NCBI GenBank assembly: GCA_012862575.1
Contig: BLSF01000062.1
Location: forward strand, 186,001 to 250,000
Source of the DNA: Parietichytrium sp. I65-24A
Taxonomy: Eukaryota > Sar > Bigyra > Thraustochytrida > Thraustochytriidae
Direction of reading: 5' to 3'
Length of the DNA: 64,000 bases
Part shown: positions 47,951 to 58,705 of the stretch, one piece after another
Layout: each line of letters opens with the position of its first letter
How positions within the stretch are numbered: position 1 is the first letter of the stretch
Made by a program: the position numbers and the translations under genes
Notes under the pieces: model-generated
Database searches by the model: none
Told to the model about the DNA's origin: nothing
Seen by the model: only the letters and a program-made list of their open reading frames with translations

Positions 47951-50398
47951 ATGGCGGAAGTCATCGGATTTGAAAGTGGATGGGACACGGTGAAGAGAGA
48001 TGGGATCGATAAGGTGTTGAGCAGGCTGCAAGGAGCAGGGGAGAAGACGCTGGGCACGGACGAGATTTCGCAGCTGTATTCTCTCGTGTATCAGATGTGC
48101 ACGCAGCCGACGCCAAACAATTGGTCTGGGAAACTCTATTACACGGTTTTGGACGAGGTGCAGGAAATTTGCGAGTCAATGATCTGCAAACGGATCATGT
48201 CCAAGCAGAGGGAGCCACTCATCGAAGCGTACATCGACGAATGGGAAAAGTTCAAGAAGCTTTTGCGAACCTTTAAGGCTATCCTGGGGTATCTGGACAG
48301 ATTTTATGTGAAAAGACTGGCTCTGCTTGATCTGAAAGGCGTTGGGATCAAAGCCTTTCATGATTTTGTTTTTGAGCCCAACAAGGAGCGCATTACTGCA
48401 GCGTTTTTGGAGCTCGTAGAGAAGGATCGAAGGCACCAGGCCACTGACGCACACCGGGATATGCTGGGCAAGGTTTCAGAAATTTATGTAATTCTTGGGC
48501 AATCATCGATGGACGTATACGAAAAGGAGCTACAGGAGCCGCTCCTGCAAACGACTGAAAAGTACATGCGAGAAGAGGCTGCGTCATGGCTCAAGACATC
48601 AACTTGTGCACAATATCTCACCAAGGTGAGAGGCCAGCTCAATGCCGAGGTGAGCCGCGTGGAACGCTATCTTCACAAGGACAGCCGCGACCCGCTTCTC
48701 AAGGTCTGCGAAAAGCAACTGATCTCTGTGCATTTGGACACAATACTGAACATGCCAAAGTCTGGGTGCAAGTGGTTGCTCGAAAATGATAAGACCGAGC
48801 ATTTAAACCTCATGTTTGTTCTGTTGAGAAGAGTTCCGAATGGGTTGGCTCCAATGGGTCTCATCTTTCGAAAGTTTCTGCAAGAGATTGGTGCGGACGT
48901 GCTTGCAAATCCTAGGTACGAAAATCAATGGTCGGGGCGGCTTGACAACACCCTTGTGGTTGACTTGGTGGCGATGCACCAAAAATATCGCAAAATGGTA
49001 AAGGAGTTCTTCGTAGATCACAACACATTTCACCGTGCGCTGAAAGAGGCATTCGAGTACTTTTTGAATTTGCCATTGCCAACCGAAGATCCAAATTCGC
49101 AGGATGCGGAGGCGCAAAACACCGAGGAAGCCAAGCCCAATCGCAAAAAGCGTTCTCGTAAGGTCGACATCACCATCTCCGAACTCCTCTCTGATTACAT
49201 CGATAGGAAGCTGCGAAAGCAGGCCGTGGAGATGGTGCCGGTATCTCCTGTGCCCAATGATGCCACTCTCGGCTTGCCTGTCGCTCTAACACCTCGCACG
49301 GAAACAACGCTTGAATCGCATCTCGCGCAAACTGTGGATATTTTCAGCTATGTGAACGAGAAGGACGTGTTTGGACAATTCTACAAAAAGCACCTGGCGA
49401 AGCGGCTTATCTTAGGCAGGTCGTCCAGCCTTGATGCAGAACAGATTGTTATCCAACGCTTGCAGCAAATTGCTGGAAACCCTTTCGTGTCCAAATTCAC
49501 TGGCATGATCAAGGATCTCATGCTCGCTCGTTCGCTCCAGACGGATTTTATTCAGCACGCGTTCCAGCAGAAAAAGACGCAGTGTTCGGACGGCGAAACT
49601 ATTGATCCAATGTATCCGTTTGGTTTCGATGTCAGCGTTAAGGTTTTGACATCGGGATTCTGGCCAACGTACAAGGAGGATTCCTTGAGCGTGTTACCAA
49701 GGAGCTTGGAGACCGTGGTGGAAGCATTTCATCAGTTCTATAACACAAGGACCGCACACCGAACATTGACGTGGGTTCATACTCTTAGCACGATGGTGTT
49801 AACGAGTGCATTTTCGAACGGGAAAAAGCTGGATATACATTTGAACACTATCCAAGGGGCGATCCTGCTCCTCTTTAATGACAACCAGTCCGGGAAACTA
49901 TCTCTAGAGCAGATGGCAATGCAGCTCGGAATCGCTAAGCAAGGCTTGGCGAAGCATCTGTACTCTCTCGTGAAAGGCAAGTACAAGCTCCTCTTGGAAG
50001 ACGGGGAGTCGAGTTCAGACAAAGATGACAAATCCGCCAGCAACAGTGGCACAGAAAAATTGTATTCAGTCAACTGGGCATTCGAAGCCAAATCCCGCAA
50101 AGTCCGTGTTCCCTTGCTTGCTGCTGAGAAGAAAGCCGAAGCTGCAGAAGATCGAGAGACAAATCTTTTGAAGATATCTGAGGAGCGGAGATACTCTGTT
50201 GAAGCTGCAATCGTCCGCATTATGAAGGCTAACAAGAAGCTCAAGTACACAGATCTGTCACAAAAAGTCGTCGAGCTCCTTTGCCCAATATTCCAGCCTC
50301 AGCCAAAAACCATTCGCCAACGCGTCGACGACCTCGTGGAGCGCGACTACCTCGAGCAGGACTCGGAAGACGAGAACGTTCTTATCTACGTAGCCTAA
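47951..50398 (+). CDS. Cullin (CUL1-type), scaffold of a RING ubiquitin ligase, 815 aa
   Basis: Scaffold that binds a substrate adaptor at its N-terminus and an Rbx RING protein at its C-terminus. The N-terminal cullin repeats start with a helix resembling the CUL1 adaptor-binding region (ISQLYSLVYQMCTQPTPNN). The cullin homology domain includes YVNEKDVFGQFYKKHLAKRLI and the FWP motif GFWPTYKED. The C-terminal winged helix has the Nedd8 site at Lys759 in IVRIMKANKKLKY, and the chain ends LIYVA, close to the usual YLA. Length is near the typical 750-780 plus a polar insert of about 40 residues after about 377 (PTEDPNSQDAEAQ). Whether it is CUL1 or another cullin class needs a tree. ATG 47951 is the first in-frame methionine. 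Intronless. Confidence 0.93.
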   Translation: MAEVIGFESGWDTVKRDGIDKVLSRLQGAGEKTLGTDEISQLYSLVYQMCTQPTPNNWSGKLYYTVLDEVQEICESMICKRIMSKQREPLIEAYIDEWEKFKKLLRTFKAILGYLDRFYVKRLALLDLKGVGIKAFHDFVFEPNKERITAAFLELVEKDRRHQATDAHRDMLGKVSEIYVILGQSSMDVYEKELQEPLLQTTEKYMREEAASWLKTSTCAQYLTKVRGQLNAEVSRVERYLHKDSRDPLLKVCEKQLISVHLDTILNMPKSGCKWLLENDKTEHLNLMFVLLRRVPNGLAPMGLIFRKFLQEIGADVLANPRYENQWSGRLDNTLVVDLVAMHQKYRKMVKEFFVDHNTFHRALKEAFEYFLNLPLPTEDPNSQDAEAQNTEEAKPNRKKRSRKVDITISELLSDYIDRKLRKQAVEMVPVSPVPNDATLGLPVALTPRTETTLESHLAQTVDIFSYVNEKDVFGQFYKKHLAKRLILGRSSSLDAEQIVIQRLQQIAGNPFVSKFTGMIKDLMLARSLQTDFIQHAFQQKKTQCSDGETIDPMYPFGFDVSVKVLTSGFWPTYKEDSLSVLPRSLETVVEAFHQFYNTRTAHRTLTWVHTLSTMVLTSAFSNGKKLDIHLNTIQGAILLLFNDNQSGKLSLEQMAMQLGIAKQGLAKHLYSLVKGKYKLLLEDGESSSDKDDKSASNSGTEKLYSVNWAFEAKSRKVRVPLLAAEKKAEAAEDRETNLLKISEERRYSVEAAIVRIMKANKKLKYTDLSQKVVELLCPIFQPQPKTIRQRVDDLVERDYLEQDSEDENVLIYVA

Positions 50399-51337
50399 CC
50401 GACCGATATCTTTGGATTGCCACCTGCATTCATGCTATAAAAGAGCTAAAAGTCGAAAACAGCCTCAAACATCCTCAAACTCAAATACACACTCTTGTTT
50501 GACCAAGTTTTCATTTGAGTCTAATAGAACTTACTGAGATGTGGTAGCTTTACTCATAGTTAGCAATAGTGCTGTAATTTCTTTTTTGATTCAAGAGTCA
50601 GACTCTGAACTATACTTACTCTATAGACTTTAGGTAGTTGCCGTGAATGCATCGACAAAGTGAGTGTACCTTCCATAATTATGATGCAGTTCGTAGTTTG
50701 CGAGCTCGAACTTCTTGACTTGAACTTGTGTAAAAACGGGAAAAAGGCGAGCTTACTCAGCTATTGACGCTTCACCCCCACGAAAGGCTTGGTGGGACAG
50801 CGTGCTGCCACTCCCAGAACTCTCCAGTATGATATGCCCAGAGCTGCGTAGCAGACAACGCGGACATCGCCTCCCACCAATCAGTGCTCACATCAGCGTA
50901 TTCACAAAGTTCGACCTGACCTGCGCAGAAGTTAGCAGCAGGAGCAGCCACAATCAATTTAAGAGCCAGAACCCCAATGGCACTGGAATCGGTGGTAAGC
51001 TCAGATAAGTTTACTCAAAAAGTCACTCACATATCTTATCGCTATTCCAGCAGCTACTGGCGCACACTTGGACCTAATCCCAGTGTTCTTCTTCCAACTC
51101 TTTTGGTAATTTGGAATCGCCACTTGCTACGATGTACATGCGCTTGCATAAAACCCACTGACAATGAGTTTGCTGTTGGTTGGGTGTGCTCTACTCACAG
51201 GCAAGTGCAAGGGCTATGTATTAGCCCCTCACTTGGCCATGCCTCTCGCACAAAGGTCTCAATCAAGGGGCAGCACAGCAGATCCAAAACTCCGTCGAAC
51301 GTGTCGCCGCCCGGAGAGATAAGCTATAGGAGAAACG
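50399..51337. other. Intergenic region
   Basis: 3' flank of the cullin gene and 5' flank of the membrane-protein gene. No repeat array or gene that I can support. A CTCAAACATCCTCAAACTCAAA short repeat is at about 50463-50484. Confidence 0.4.
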
Positions 51338-52162
51338 ATGCGCTTTCTTGCTTGCCTGGTCGTTGCCTGCCTTGCGCAGAGCGGCGCGTCGCTGAAGGGC
51401 CTTGCCACGTACTTGTTCGACGATGAGAACTGCGACACACCGTACTATCGCGCCAGTGTTATGTTCAGACACCTCGTTGATGTCTGTCTGCCCAGCAGGG
51501 ACGGGACGTCTTCTGCTTATGGGGGAGAGGGGTATTGGCATAAACTTTATTTTACTGATAGGAACTGCACGAATCCAGAATACCTTGAAAGCGGCGAGCT
51601 AGCCTACGGATTTGGCCTCCCGGACGAAACCGAATGCGATGTCGCCGAGGCTTTGATCCTTGAGGAAATCAACATGTCTAAAGCACTCGTTCTAAGGCAA
51701 CAAAGGGCCGAAGGTCTCGATCCTGAGGTATGGTGCAAAGAGGCAACTTCCGGTCAGACGTCCGTCTGGGACGCGAACCAGTACTCATTCATCGTTGGCC
51801 GTGGTTGCCAACAATATTCGAAATTCCATATTCGTCTGGAAGACGATGGCTCTTTTCAGCTCTTTAACAAGAGCGACCGTCCGTGCGAAGGAGCCCTTCT
51901 TCAGGAGACGTGCTTGGTTTCGCCAAACTCAACTTCCTTCATGGTGATACCAGCATCTGAGCTCAATCTTCAGATGAAACCCGTTAATACCCTCGATTAC
52001 TTTAATCGTACGAGCTCTGAGGATGAGCCGGGATTGAGCATGGTATCAATCGTAGCCATCGCTGTGTCAGGACTTGTGGCGTTAATCATCCTCGTGAGAG
52101 GGGCAATTTGGTGCATCCGCGGGAAGAAGGCTGAAAATGACGCCTTACAGCAGGCAGTTTAA
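51338..52162 (+). CDS. Hypothetical type I membrane protein, 274 aa
   Basis: I do not recognise the family. Residues 1-18 (MRFLACLVVACLAQSGAS) are a clear signal peptide. The ectodomain (about 19-230) has nine or ten cysteines, consistent with disulfides, and several N-glycosylation sequons (NCT, NMS, NKS, NST, NRT). One membrane span lies at about 236-258 (MVSIVAIAVSGLVALIILV), followed by a short basic cytoplasmic tail of about 20 residues. It therefore faces the outside or a secretory lumen; function is unknown. ATG 51338 lies in an AAACGATG context and no upstream ATG is in frame nearby. It is a single exon and converges on the glutathione transferase gene. Confidence 0.82.
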   Translation: MRFLACLVVACLAQSGASLKGLATYLFDDENCDTPYYRASVMFRHLVDVCLPSRDGTSSAYGGEGYWHKLYFTDRNCTNPEYLESGELAYGFGLPDETECDVAEALILEEINMSKALVLRQQRAEGLDPEVWCKEATSGQTSVWDANQYSFIVGRGCQQYSKFHIRLEDDGSFQLFNKSDRPCEGALLQETCLVSPNSTSFMVIPASELNLQMKPVNTLDYFNRTSSEDEPGLSMVSIVAIAVSGLVALIILVRGAIWCIRGKKAENDALQQAV

Positions 52163-52839
52163 AGAAAGTTGACAGATCTTAATTTCAAAGTGAACCCCGA
52201 ACCGCATTCACGCAAACTTGACGTTTTTTTTTTCCGAGTATTCTCCAGACTTGAGTGCTTTGAGGGGATTTTCTGGCCCATTGCATGATTAGAATGAATA
52301 CCGAACCGAGCCCAGCAGTCTTTCTCTTCAATTATGTCTCTATCACTACATTTGCCACAGCTCAGCGTGCGGATGATGTCATACTCAACCAGCTGGGCTT
52401 GAAATCGAACTTGTACGCTGAGTTTGAAATTCCCGTATTACCGATGGCTGGGGTTTTGGGGATCGATGGGACAGCAGGAAGACCCATTTATGGAATTAGT
52501 TAGGTACGATAAGTGTTTAACGCTTGGCACACAGCGAACACTGAGCGCCCCCCCTCCTATCTCGAGTGCCGATGCTTCCTTCTACAAGCGTGAAGACAGC
52601 TCTGCTATGGCAGAGGCCAATGCCTTACATCCAGCTCTCGCGTCTCGGAATGGCAAAAATGTGAAGCCTTCATGGTGACTTAAATTAGAGAAGAAAACAA
52701 CAAGATTACATTCAGCATAGTGTGAGAGCTCGCATCGGAATCAATGACATCATTCTAGCAGCTCCATGGCGAGCTGCAGCTGTGTGTGTGTGCGCGGGGG
52801 GGGGATTGTTGATCGTTGTCTCGTGTCGAGCCGCCTGGT
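52163..52839. other. Convergent intergenic region
   Basis: Contains a T9 run (52226-52234), TGTGTGTGTG followed by a G8 run (52782-52804) and a 72-codon ATG frame at 52285 that looks like chance. No supported gene. Confidence 0.45.
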
Positions 52840-53550
52840 TTACATTTTTGAACGCTGAAATAAAGTTTTGGCCACTTCTTTCGTGGGCTTGGCCACTGGA
52901 GATTTGGCCTTTAGATAGTCCACGCCGCGTCTAACAGCCGGCCGCTCTTTGATTTCGTCGAACCATTTTTTTAAATGCGGAAACTGCGCGAGGTCGGCTC
53001 CAAACCGCTGGTACGGAATCACCCAGGGAAAGCTGGCCATATCCGCGATCGAGTACTCTGAACCAGACAAGTATCTCGTTTTCTGAAGTTGCAAATCCAT
53101 CACACTCAAGAGCCTCCTGTACTCGCGCTGATACCTCTCCAGCGAATATGAGTGATTGGCGTCTGGGTCAATATGCGGCGCGTAGTTGACAAAGTGCGAC
53201 ACTTGCCCTGCCATGGGGCCGAGCCCTCCAACTTGCCAGAAGAGCCATTGCAAGACGTCAAATTTGTCGTTTTGGCCGAACGGCTCATGACCAAACATCT
53301 TGTATTTTTCAGCTATGTACAACAGCACAGCTCCGGACTCGAACACCGTCTTCTGCCCATCGCGAAGCGCTGGCATTCGCCCATTCGGCGACACCTCCAA
53401 AAACGCGGGTTGAAACTGGTCGCCCTTCCTCAGATCAAGTGGGACAATCTCGAACTCCTCGCGCGACAGCTTGCCGGCCTCCACCAGCTCTTCCAACAGA
53501 ATGCTCACCTTCCACCCGTTCGGCGTTGGTGAATAAAACACCTGCAGCAT
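52840..53550 (-). CDS. Glutathione S-transferase (Ure2p/YfcG-like, nu-class), 236 aa
   Basis: Thioredoxin-fold N-terminal domain with VFYSPTPNGWKVSILLEEL, the opening typical of the Ure2p/YghU/YfcG group, and VSPNGRMPALRDG with ESGAVLLYIAEKY, where the cis-proline and the Glu-Ser contact glutathione. The C-terminal helical domain includes YSIADMASFPWVIPYQRFG. These enzymes act on disulfides or peroxides and conjugate xenobiotics with glutathione. The TPNGWK start suggests a nu-like member using Asn/Thr instead of the classical Tyr or Ser nucleophile. Length is normal. ATG 53550 is the first methionine; the frame continues upstream to 53652 without ATG, so an unseen upstream exon (for example a targeting peptide) remains possible. 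No intron within the coding part. Confidence 0.92.
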   Translation of the reverse strand: MLQVFYSPTPNGWKVSILLEELVEAGKLSREEFEIVPLDLRKGDQFQPAFLEVSPNGRMPALRDGQKTVFESGAVLLYIAEKYKMFGHEPFGQNDKFDVLQWLFWQVGGLGPMAGQVSHFVNYAPHIDPDANHSYSLERYQREYRRLLSVMDLQLQKTRYLSGSEYSIADMASFPWVIPYQRFGADLAQFPHLKKWFDEIKERPAVRRGVDYLKAKSPVAKPTKEVAKTLFQRSKM

Positions 53551-55131
53551 TCTCTCAGTTTCGCCCGTCTCCTGCCCAGACAGCCCTCCTTTCTCGTCGC
53601 AGCCCTGAGACCTGCCTGCTTCTGAACAGCTCTTCGCTTTCCCGCTCGGCACTGCCTGCGCTTTCTGTTTTCTGTTTTCTGTTTACTGTTTACTGTTTTC
53701 TGCTTTCTGTTTCCTGCTTTCTGCTCTCTGTTTTCTGCTTTCTGTTTCGTTCTGGTCTGGCGCTTCGAGCTCGCGGACGGTCAGAGTGATTGCAACATAT
53801 TGCAACAACAATAACACAACAACAACAACAACTTGAGCAAATGTAGAGTTTAGCAAATGGCAATACACGTTCAACTAGTTCACAAAACACACTCAACACA
53901 CTCAACACGTTCGTTCAACTTGGTTTGTTCTTTGTACTCACAGTCAGTACGCTTTGTACACTGGTACAATAAGAGAACAAGATCGTACAAGAATGTACAA
54001 GATCGTGATCTTGTGATTGACAGTGACTTGTAAGATTGATGGAGATTGGTGAAATTGATTGTTTTCAAGATTAGAACGTAAAGCTATGACGAAGATCGTT
54101 GTTTCTTTCGCAAGTCTTGAAGTTTGCGGCTCTGCGCAATTGATTCTTTCTTGAACAAAAAGAAAGAAAGAAAAAAGAAAGAAAGAAACAGATCATTAAA
54201 ATTAGGATTTAGGACACGTGATTTAGAATTTAGAATTTTCTAGAATTTAGATCATCTCCGCCAATGAAAGAGGCGGACTGAGGCATGTGTATAGTGAACT
54301 CTTCTCTTCGGCACCCTCCCGGACATGCACTTCCTCTCTCTATCTAAAGCTATCGAACTGCTATGGAGCGTATTGTATGACTTAGGTAGTCTTAGACGCA
54401 AAGATCCGTTCATACACTTGGATGTCGCGTTACTTTAGTGTTGGCTGTGTTGACTGAAGCGAAGTGGAATTGACTGACAGGACGGCTGTGAATGAAAGAT
54501 TCTCGATGAAAGTAAAAGCTATTCATTCGCTCTCTCGAAGGAAATAGACAGACATGAAGCCCGTCATGTACTGGGAACATAACATGTGCTATGATGGGAT
54601 GAGATCACGGAGGCTGAGTTGATCCACAGTCAGGACATCTGAATTCAAAACTCTAAAAGTCTGAAACACGAACTCTCGTCTCATTGAATTCAGAATTCTG
54701 AATTCTGAGTCCAGTATTCACGTCTCATTCTCCTTCTCATTCTCCTTCTCATTCTCATCCTCATCTCGAGTGAGGTCGCGGGAAATTTGGAGACTCGGTG
54801 GCGACGCATTGGCGGCGTGTGTACTATTCTATGCTTGACAATTGCAAGTGAAGAGTGAACGCGTGCACTTGTGGCTAGCTTTACAACAGCTTGGAGCGCC
54901 GTCCTAGGACTGGCGCGAAAGTTCTGTTCTGTAGGTTTGGTGTTCGAAGGCTTCAGGCCAAGAGCTCGCGGCGCCGAGTGCGGATTCGCTCTCAGCCAGG
55001 TGTGGTTGACTCTTGGGCGCGGCGCAAGTCTGAGTCATTGCAAAATTTGATCTCAGCAAAGTCGTTCTTTCCCGAGTGTTTGCTAGAGGGGCGGCAGATT
55101 GGCGATTGATGAGACGAGTGCCGAGGCAGCG
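53551..55131. other. Repeat-rich divergent intergenic region
   Basis: It holds a TTTCTGTTTTCTG/TTTACTG minisatellite (53660-53748), (ACA)n at about 53808-53830, CTCACAGTCAGTACGC (53937-53952), (GAAA)n at 54160-54190, GAATTCAGAATTCTGAATTCTGAGT (54689-54713) and (CTCATTCTCCTT)n at 54725-54770. No supported gene. Confidence 0.6.
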
Positions 55132-57873
55132 ATGGCGGATCAGCGCACAGCTCAGAGAGCACAGAGGAAACTGTTGAGAATTCAAAAGGAAACCGACTGG
55201 TGCGATGACGACGACGAGGATGACCTTTTTGGCGGGGGAGCTGGAGACTCCCTTATGCACGCTGTTGTCACTGAGAAAGGACTCACGAAGGTTCCATCGA
55301 GACCAAACGAACAGAAGGCGCGAGGAAAAAATCGGCAAGGGTCTCCAAAGAAGAAGACTGCGATGACATTGGCAGCAAAGTTTAACGAGGACCCGGAGCT
55401 TGCCAGGCTAAAACGGGCCATTCAAGAATTGCCAATTTGTCAAGGAAGATTCAAAGTGCTCGGGCCAGAACGGCAAGTGATAGATTCTGTCTTGGACAGC
55501 GTCATGTGGAAAATCTACCACTTGCGGAATGGTGTCTGCGACAAAGCTCTTGAGACATCTGTGAAGGATCTCCAGGAACGCGCTAAAAAGAGAGATGTTC
55601 CATCTCGAAGTGAAATATTGTCAGAGACAGGATTTTGTCGCGTCTCGCTTGCGATGGCGGCCGAGTGCTTGCATCGATTGGGAGAGCATAGTGAACTTGT
55701 GCGCTTCTTGCATTCACAACTCACTCCAGCTATTTTCATGCACTACCAGCCAAGCGGAGAGAAATCCGTCTATAGCTGCGTTCCATGGGCAGCAGCAGCA
55801 GCTACGGGAAGCGCCTTGGAGCCCGACCGTCCGGATGTTCTGGAGAGGCTATTCAACAGCGCTTCCGTAGAGAAGAAAGCCCTTTTTCTTGCCAAGGTCT
55901 TTCAGGCACTAAGCGAGGGCGAGTCTCGGCGTCCTGATACAAGGACCCCAACATTAAGCGAGAGAGATGACGAAGAAAATGGTAGAGAGTCTTCTTTGTC
56001 GGGACCCAGCACTTGCATTGCCGAGAAGATAGAGCTGGAAGGACTACCCTTGGAGTTAAATTTTCGAGACGACGCAGTGCAGCTCAGCCTTCGAGCACTT
56101 TCAGGGCCGCCCTCGGGGCTCTTGAATATGTTGTTCCGCACATTCGATATTGACGAGGTAAATAAGGACTTGCTTGAATATACCGTGGTTCCTCGTTTGG
56201 CTCAAATGTTAGGGCGCAAGAGCCTCATGTTGCTTGGGAATCGCAGATCTAGACTTGGTAAATTCGCAGGCGCTACTCCAGACGATCTTAGCGAAGACGG
56301 CAGATTGTCGCCGGAGCCGGAAGTAGTTGTATCGCGTGCACAGTCTCCAGCGGCTTCACAAGACAGGGTAGGAGCCCTCATTTCAAATTCTAAGCTCATC
56401 CAGAGTGCAGAGGAAAACGAGGAGCTTAGAAGAAGGCTTTTACGCAATTTAATTATACTCGAGGACGACGAAGACTGTTTGTGCGATGCCCTCATTCTTC
56501 TGCTAGACCAGGTCACTCATGCAGAGTGCTCCGATGACCTCTATGCAAAGGTACTTGACAGCGACGCTCTTGCTGTTCGCGTTTTTTCCCGTAAGCTGCA
56601 AGGTTCAAATCAGCGCTCGGAGGAAAGCGCCCAAAAGTTGGCTAGTGGAAAAGCCGTAGTCGAATCTGCGCCAGAGACCCAACCTGATTTGTTGGACGTC
56701 AAGCCCAATGACCAGGTGTTGTTCAAACGAGAGATGTATTTGTCGACTCAGAGCGACCGCTCGACTATAGGTGCGCAAAGTTTCAAAGGTAGTTTTCGCC
56801 GGAACGCATCGTTAAAGTCTCTCTCTTCACGGAAAAAACAGGTTTCTATGCGTGACGCCTCATCGTTGCTCAAGGATATGCAGATAGAGCAAAACGCTTT
56901 CGAAATTGAGCACCTTCCTTTGGTCTGGAGAAACTTTCTATCCAGTTTTCGAGAAGACAGCACCTTGGAGACTAACGAGCACAACTTGCAAGAACATGTA
57001 AAGGAGCTTGTCATTCTAGACATTTATTTGTGGAGAATCGCTCAAGACAAGAAGCGCCACAAAAATGGACTCGGGCGACGGCCAATCCCAATAGACTTTG
57101 TGAACGACTCAATGCTAGCCAGAACGGTTATAGACTACTTTCTGAATTTGTACGGAACCAAGTCAGTCGCTCAAAAGATGCTGTACGAATTTCTGCTTGA
57201 TATTAATGAATGCAGTGCTAGTGACACGTGGGTTGAGACATTTCGAAATCTCTGTGGAGTTTCGAAGGAGCACGAGGAACCCGCACATGCAATACAGAGA
57301 CCCGTCTTGGAGTGCCTACTCTTGGCCCTGGACATGATTTCCAGCCAGCTCCCATTCGTAGACACCTCCGGCCACGCTGACAAGTCGCTCCCCAGCATCG
57401 ATGTCGGAGAGTGCACTAACGCAATTGTCAGTTTGAGCTCCACTTTGGCGTATATTGACGTAGAAGAGTGCAGAGTTGAGTTCGAGAAGGCCCGCTTGCT
57501 GGACAAGTCCAAGCCGAGCTCAGAAATTTCTCTCCGCACCTATCTTCATTTTGTTCATCGAGTTGCCTCGAATGCAGCAGATGACCGCGAGGCCTCTTTA
57601 AGGACAGTGTTTCGGGACTTTGGCAAATTTGGCAGCTTGGACTACAATCTGGAAATGTTTCAGTCCCTCGTAGAGTGCGGGCTGGAGAGGCTGCAAAAGC
57701 GATCCCGAAACCCAGCGTTGCTTCAAGACATATTCAACACCATGCTAACCAATACCACTTCCTTCGGCGAGGTGCAATACATCCAGGCAGTGATGTACTT
57801 TTCCCGCCCGTTCCACGAAAGCACCTTGTACGAGAACCGTCTTCAAGAGGACCGCACCGACCTCGCCAAGTAA
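55132..57873 (+). CDS. Hypothetical large soluble protein, 913 aa
   Basis: I do not recognise the family. The N-terminus is basic with an acidic patch (WCDDDDEDDLFGGG), then a Lys-rich stretch (KARGKNRQGSPKKKTAMTL) that could be a nuclear or nucleic-acid-binding signal. Most of the rest is predicted helical by eye, with Ser-rich acidic linkers at about 280-320, 400-430 and 560-600. A well-ordered helical block at about 615-760 contains LPLVWRNFLSSFRED and ARTVIDYFLNLYGTKSVAQKMLYEFLLDINE, which reads like a helical-repeat protein. There is no signal peptide or membrane span. ATG 55132 is the first in frame; the frame is open from 55099 without one. Single exon. A cytoskeletal, flagellar or nuclear role would all be guesses. 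Confidence 0.82.
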   Translation: MADQRTAQRAQRKLLRIQKETDWCDDDDEDDLFGGGAGDSLMHAVVTEKGLTKVPSRPNEQKARGKNRQGSPKKKTAMTLAAKFNEDPELARLKRAIQELPICQGRFKVLGPERQVIDSVLDSVMWKIYHLRNGVCDKALETSVKDLQERAKKRDVPSRSEILSETGFCRVSLAMAAECLHRLGEHSELVRFLHSQLTPAIFMHYQPSGEKSVYSCVPWAAAAATGSALEPDRPDVLERLFNSASVEKKALFLAKVFQALSEGESRRPDTRTPTLSERDDEENGRESSLSGPSTCIAEKIELEGLPLELNFRDDAVQLSLRALSGPPSGLLNMLFRTFDIDEVNKDLLEYTVVPRLAQMLGRKSLMLLGNRRSRLGKFAGATPDDLSEDGRLSPEPEVVVSRAQSPAASQDRVGALISNSKLIQSAEENEELRRRLLRNLIILEDDEDCLCDALILLLDQVTHAECSDDLYAKVLDSDALAVRVFSRKLQGSNQRSEESAQKLASGKAVVESAPETQPDLLDVKPNDQVLFKREMYLSTQSDRSTIGAQSFKGSFRRNASLKSLSSRKKQVSMRDASSLLKDMQIEQNAFEIEHLPLVWRNFLSSFREDSTLETNEHNLQEHVKELVILDIYLWRIAQDKKRHKNGLGRRPIPIDFVNDSMLARTVIDYFLNLYGTKSVAQKMLYEFLLDINECSASDTWVETFRNLCGVSKEHEEPAHAIQRPVLECLLLALDMISSQLPFVDTSGHADKSLPSIDVGECTNAIVSLSSTLAYIDVEECRVEFEKARLLDKSKPSSEISLRTYLHFVHRVASNAADDREASLRTVFRDFGKFGSLDYNLEMFQSLVECGLERLQKRSRNPALLQDIFNTMLTNTTSFGEVQYIQAVMYFSRPFHESTLYENRLQEDRTDLAK

Positions 57874-58705
57874 CCAAACTTCATCGAAAGAAATCTTAAA
57901 CCCCCGATTCGCAATCGCCACAAACCTGAAGCACGTGAAACATTCTAATGAAGCATAAACTTACTGTTTTACAAAACTCAAATGATTTCGTTTTCATCAA
58001 ATAGCAGTACATGCGCATGGAACTTGGTGAGCGATTCAATCAAGAGAAATTTCGTTTTCGTTTTAGCGCAATTTCCTGCCTTTGTTCAATGTTCATTCAC
58101 CCTACCTTCCAATAGGCTTTGTTTCGCTGCACTCGACCTCGTGGCTCCCCTTTTAAGAAGGATATTCATTGTTCACAGATGAAAGAAAAACCAAAACCAA
58201 AAAGAAACTGGCAAGGTCACCTGCACCTTTCCGCGTATCATTTCAACTCATAGGATAGGACAGCTCTTGCGTCTCTAATTCTCTAGTCACCCTCCCGACT
58301 GCACTACTATACAAGTCTACTACTCCACACTACTACTCTACCTCTACCACACGACTATAACTCTTCTTACGCGAAAGCATTAGCTATTCTCTAAGCAAGA
58401 GAGTGAGGCTCTTGACTCTTGTGCTGTTCCACGAACCTTACCAGGCGACTAACCTTTTCGCTAGTCCTTCGTACGCTGAGAAGCTTTTGCGAGTCAAGTC
58501 GCACACGTGAATAAAGATCTACTAGATAGATAGATAGACAGACACCTAAGATAGAGAGAGACTGTTGAGAGAAACGGGGTACTCGGGCACTGGAATTCGT
58601 CGAGATTAAGGACATTGGGCACTTGTGTGTGAGTGTGATTGAGAGATTGTTTGTGTGTGTGAGTGTGTGTGAGAAATAGAGAAATAGAGAAATAGAGAGA
58701 GAGAG
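57874..58705. other. Intergenic region before the 11-beta-HSD-like gene
   Basis: Contains (GATA)-like AGATAGATAGATAGACAGACA (58522-58544), TGTGTGAGTG repeats (58625-58670) and GAGAAATA/(GA)n (58671-58706). No separate gene seen. Confidence 0.5.

Noticed and set aside
52285-52503. 72-codon ATG frame after the 274-aa membrane protein
   Set aside because: Short, no recognisable motif, in a convergent 3' region; chance is enough.
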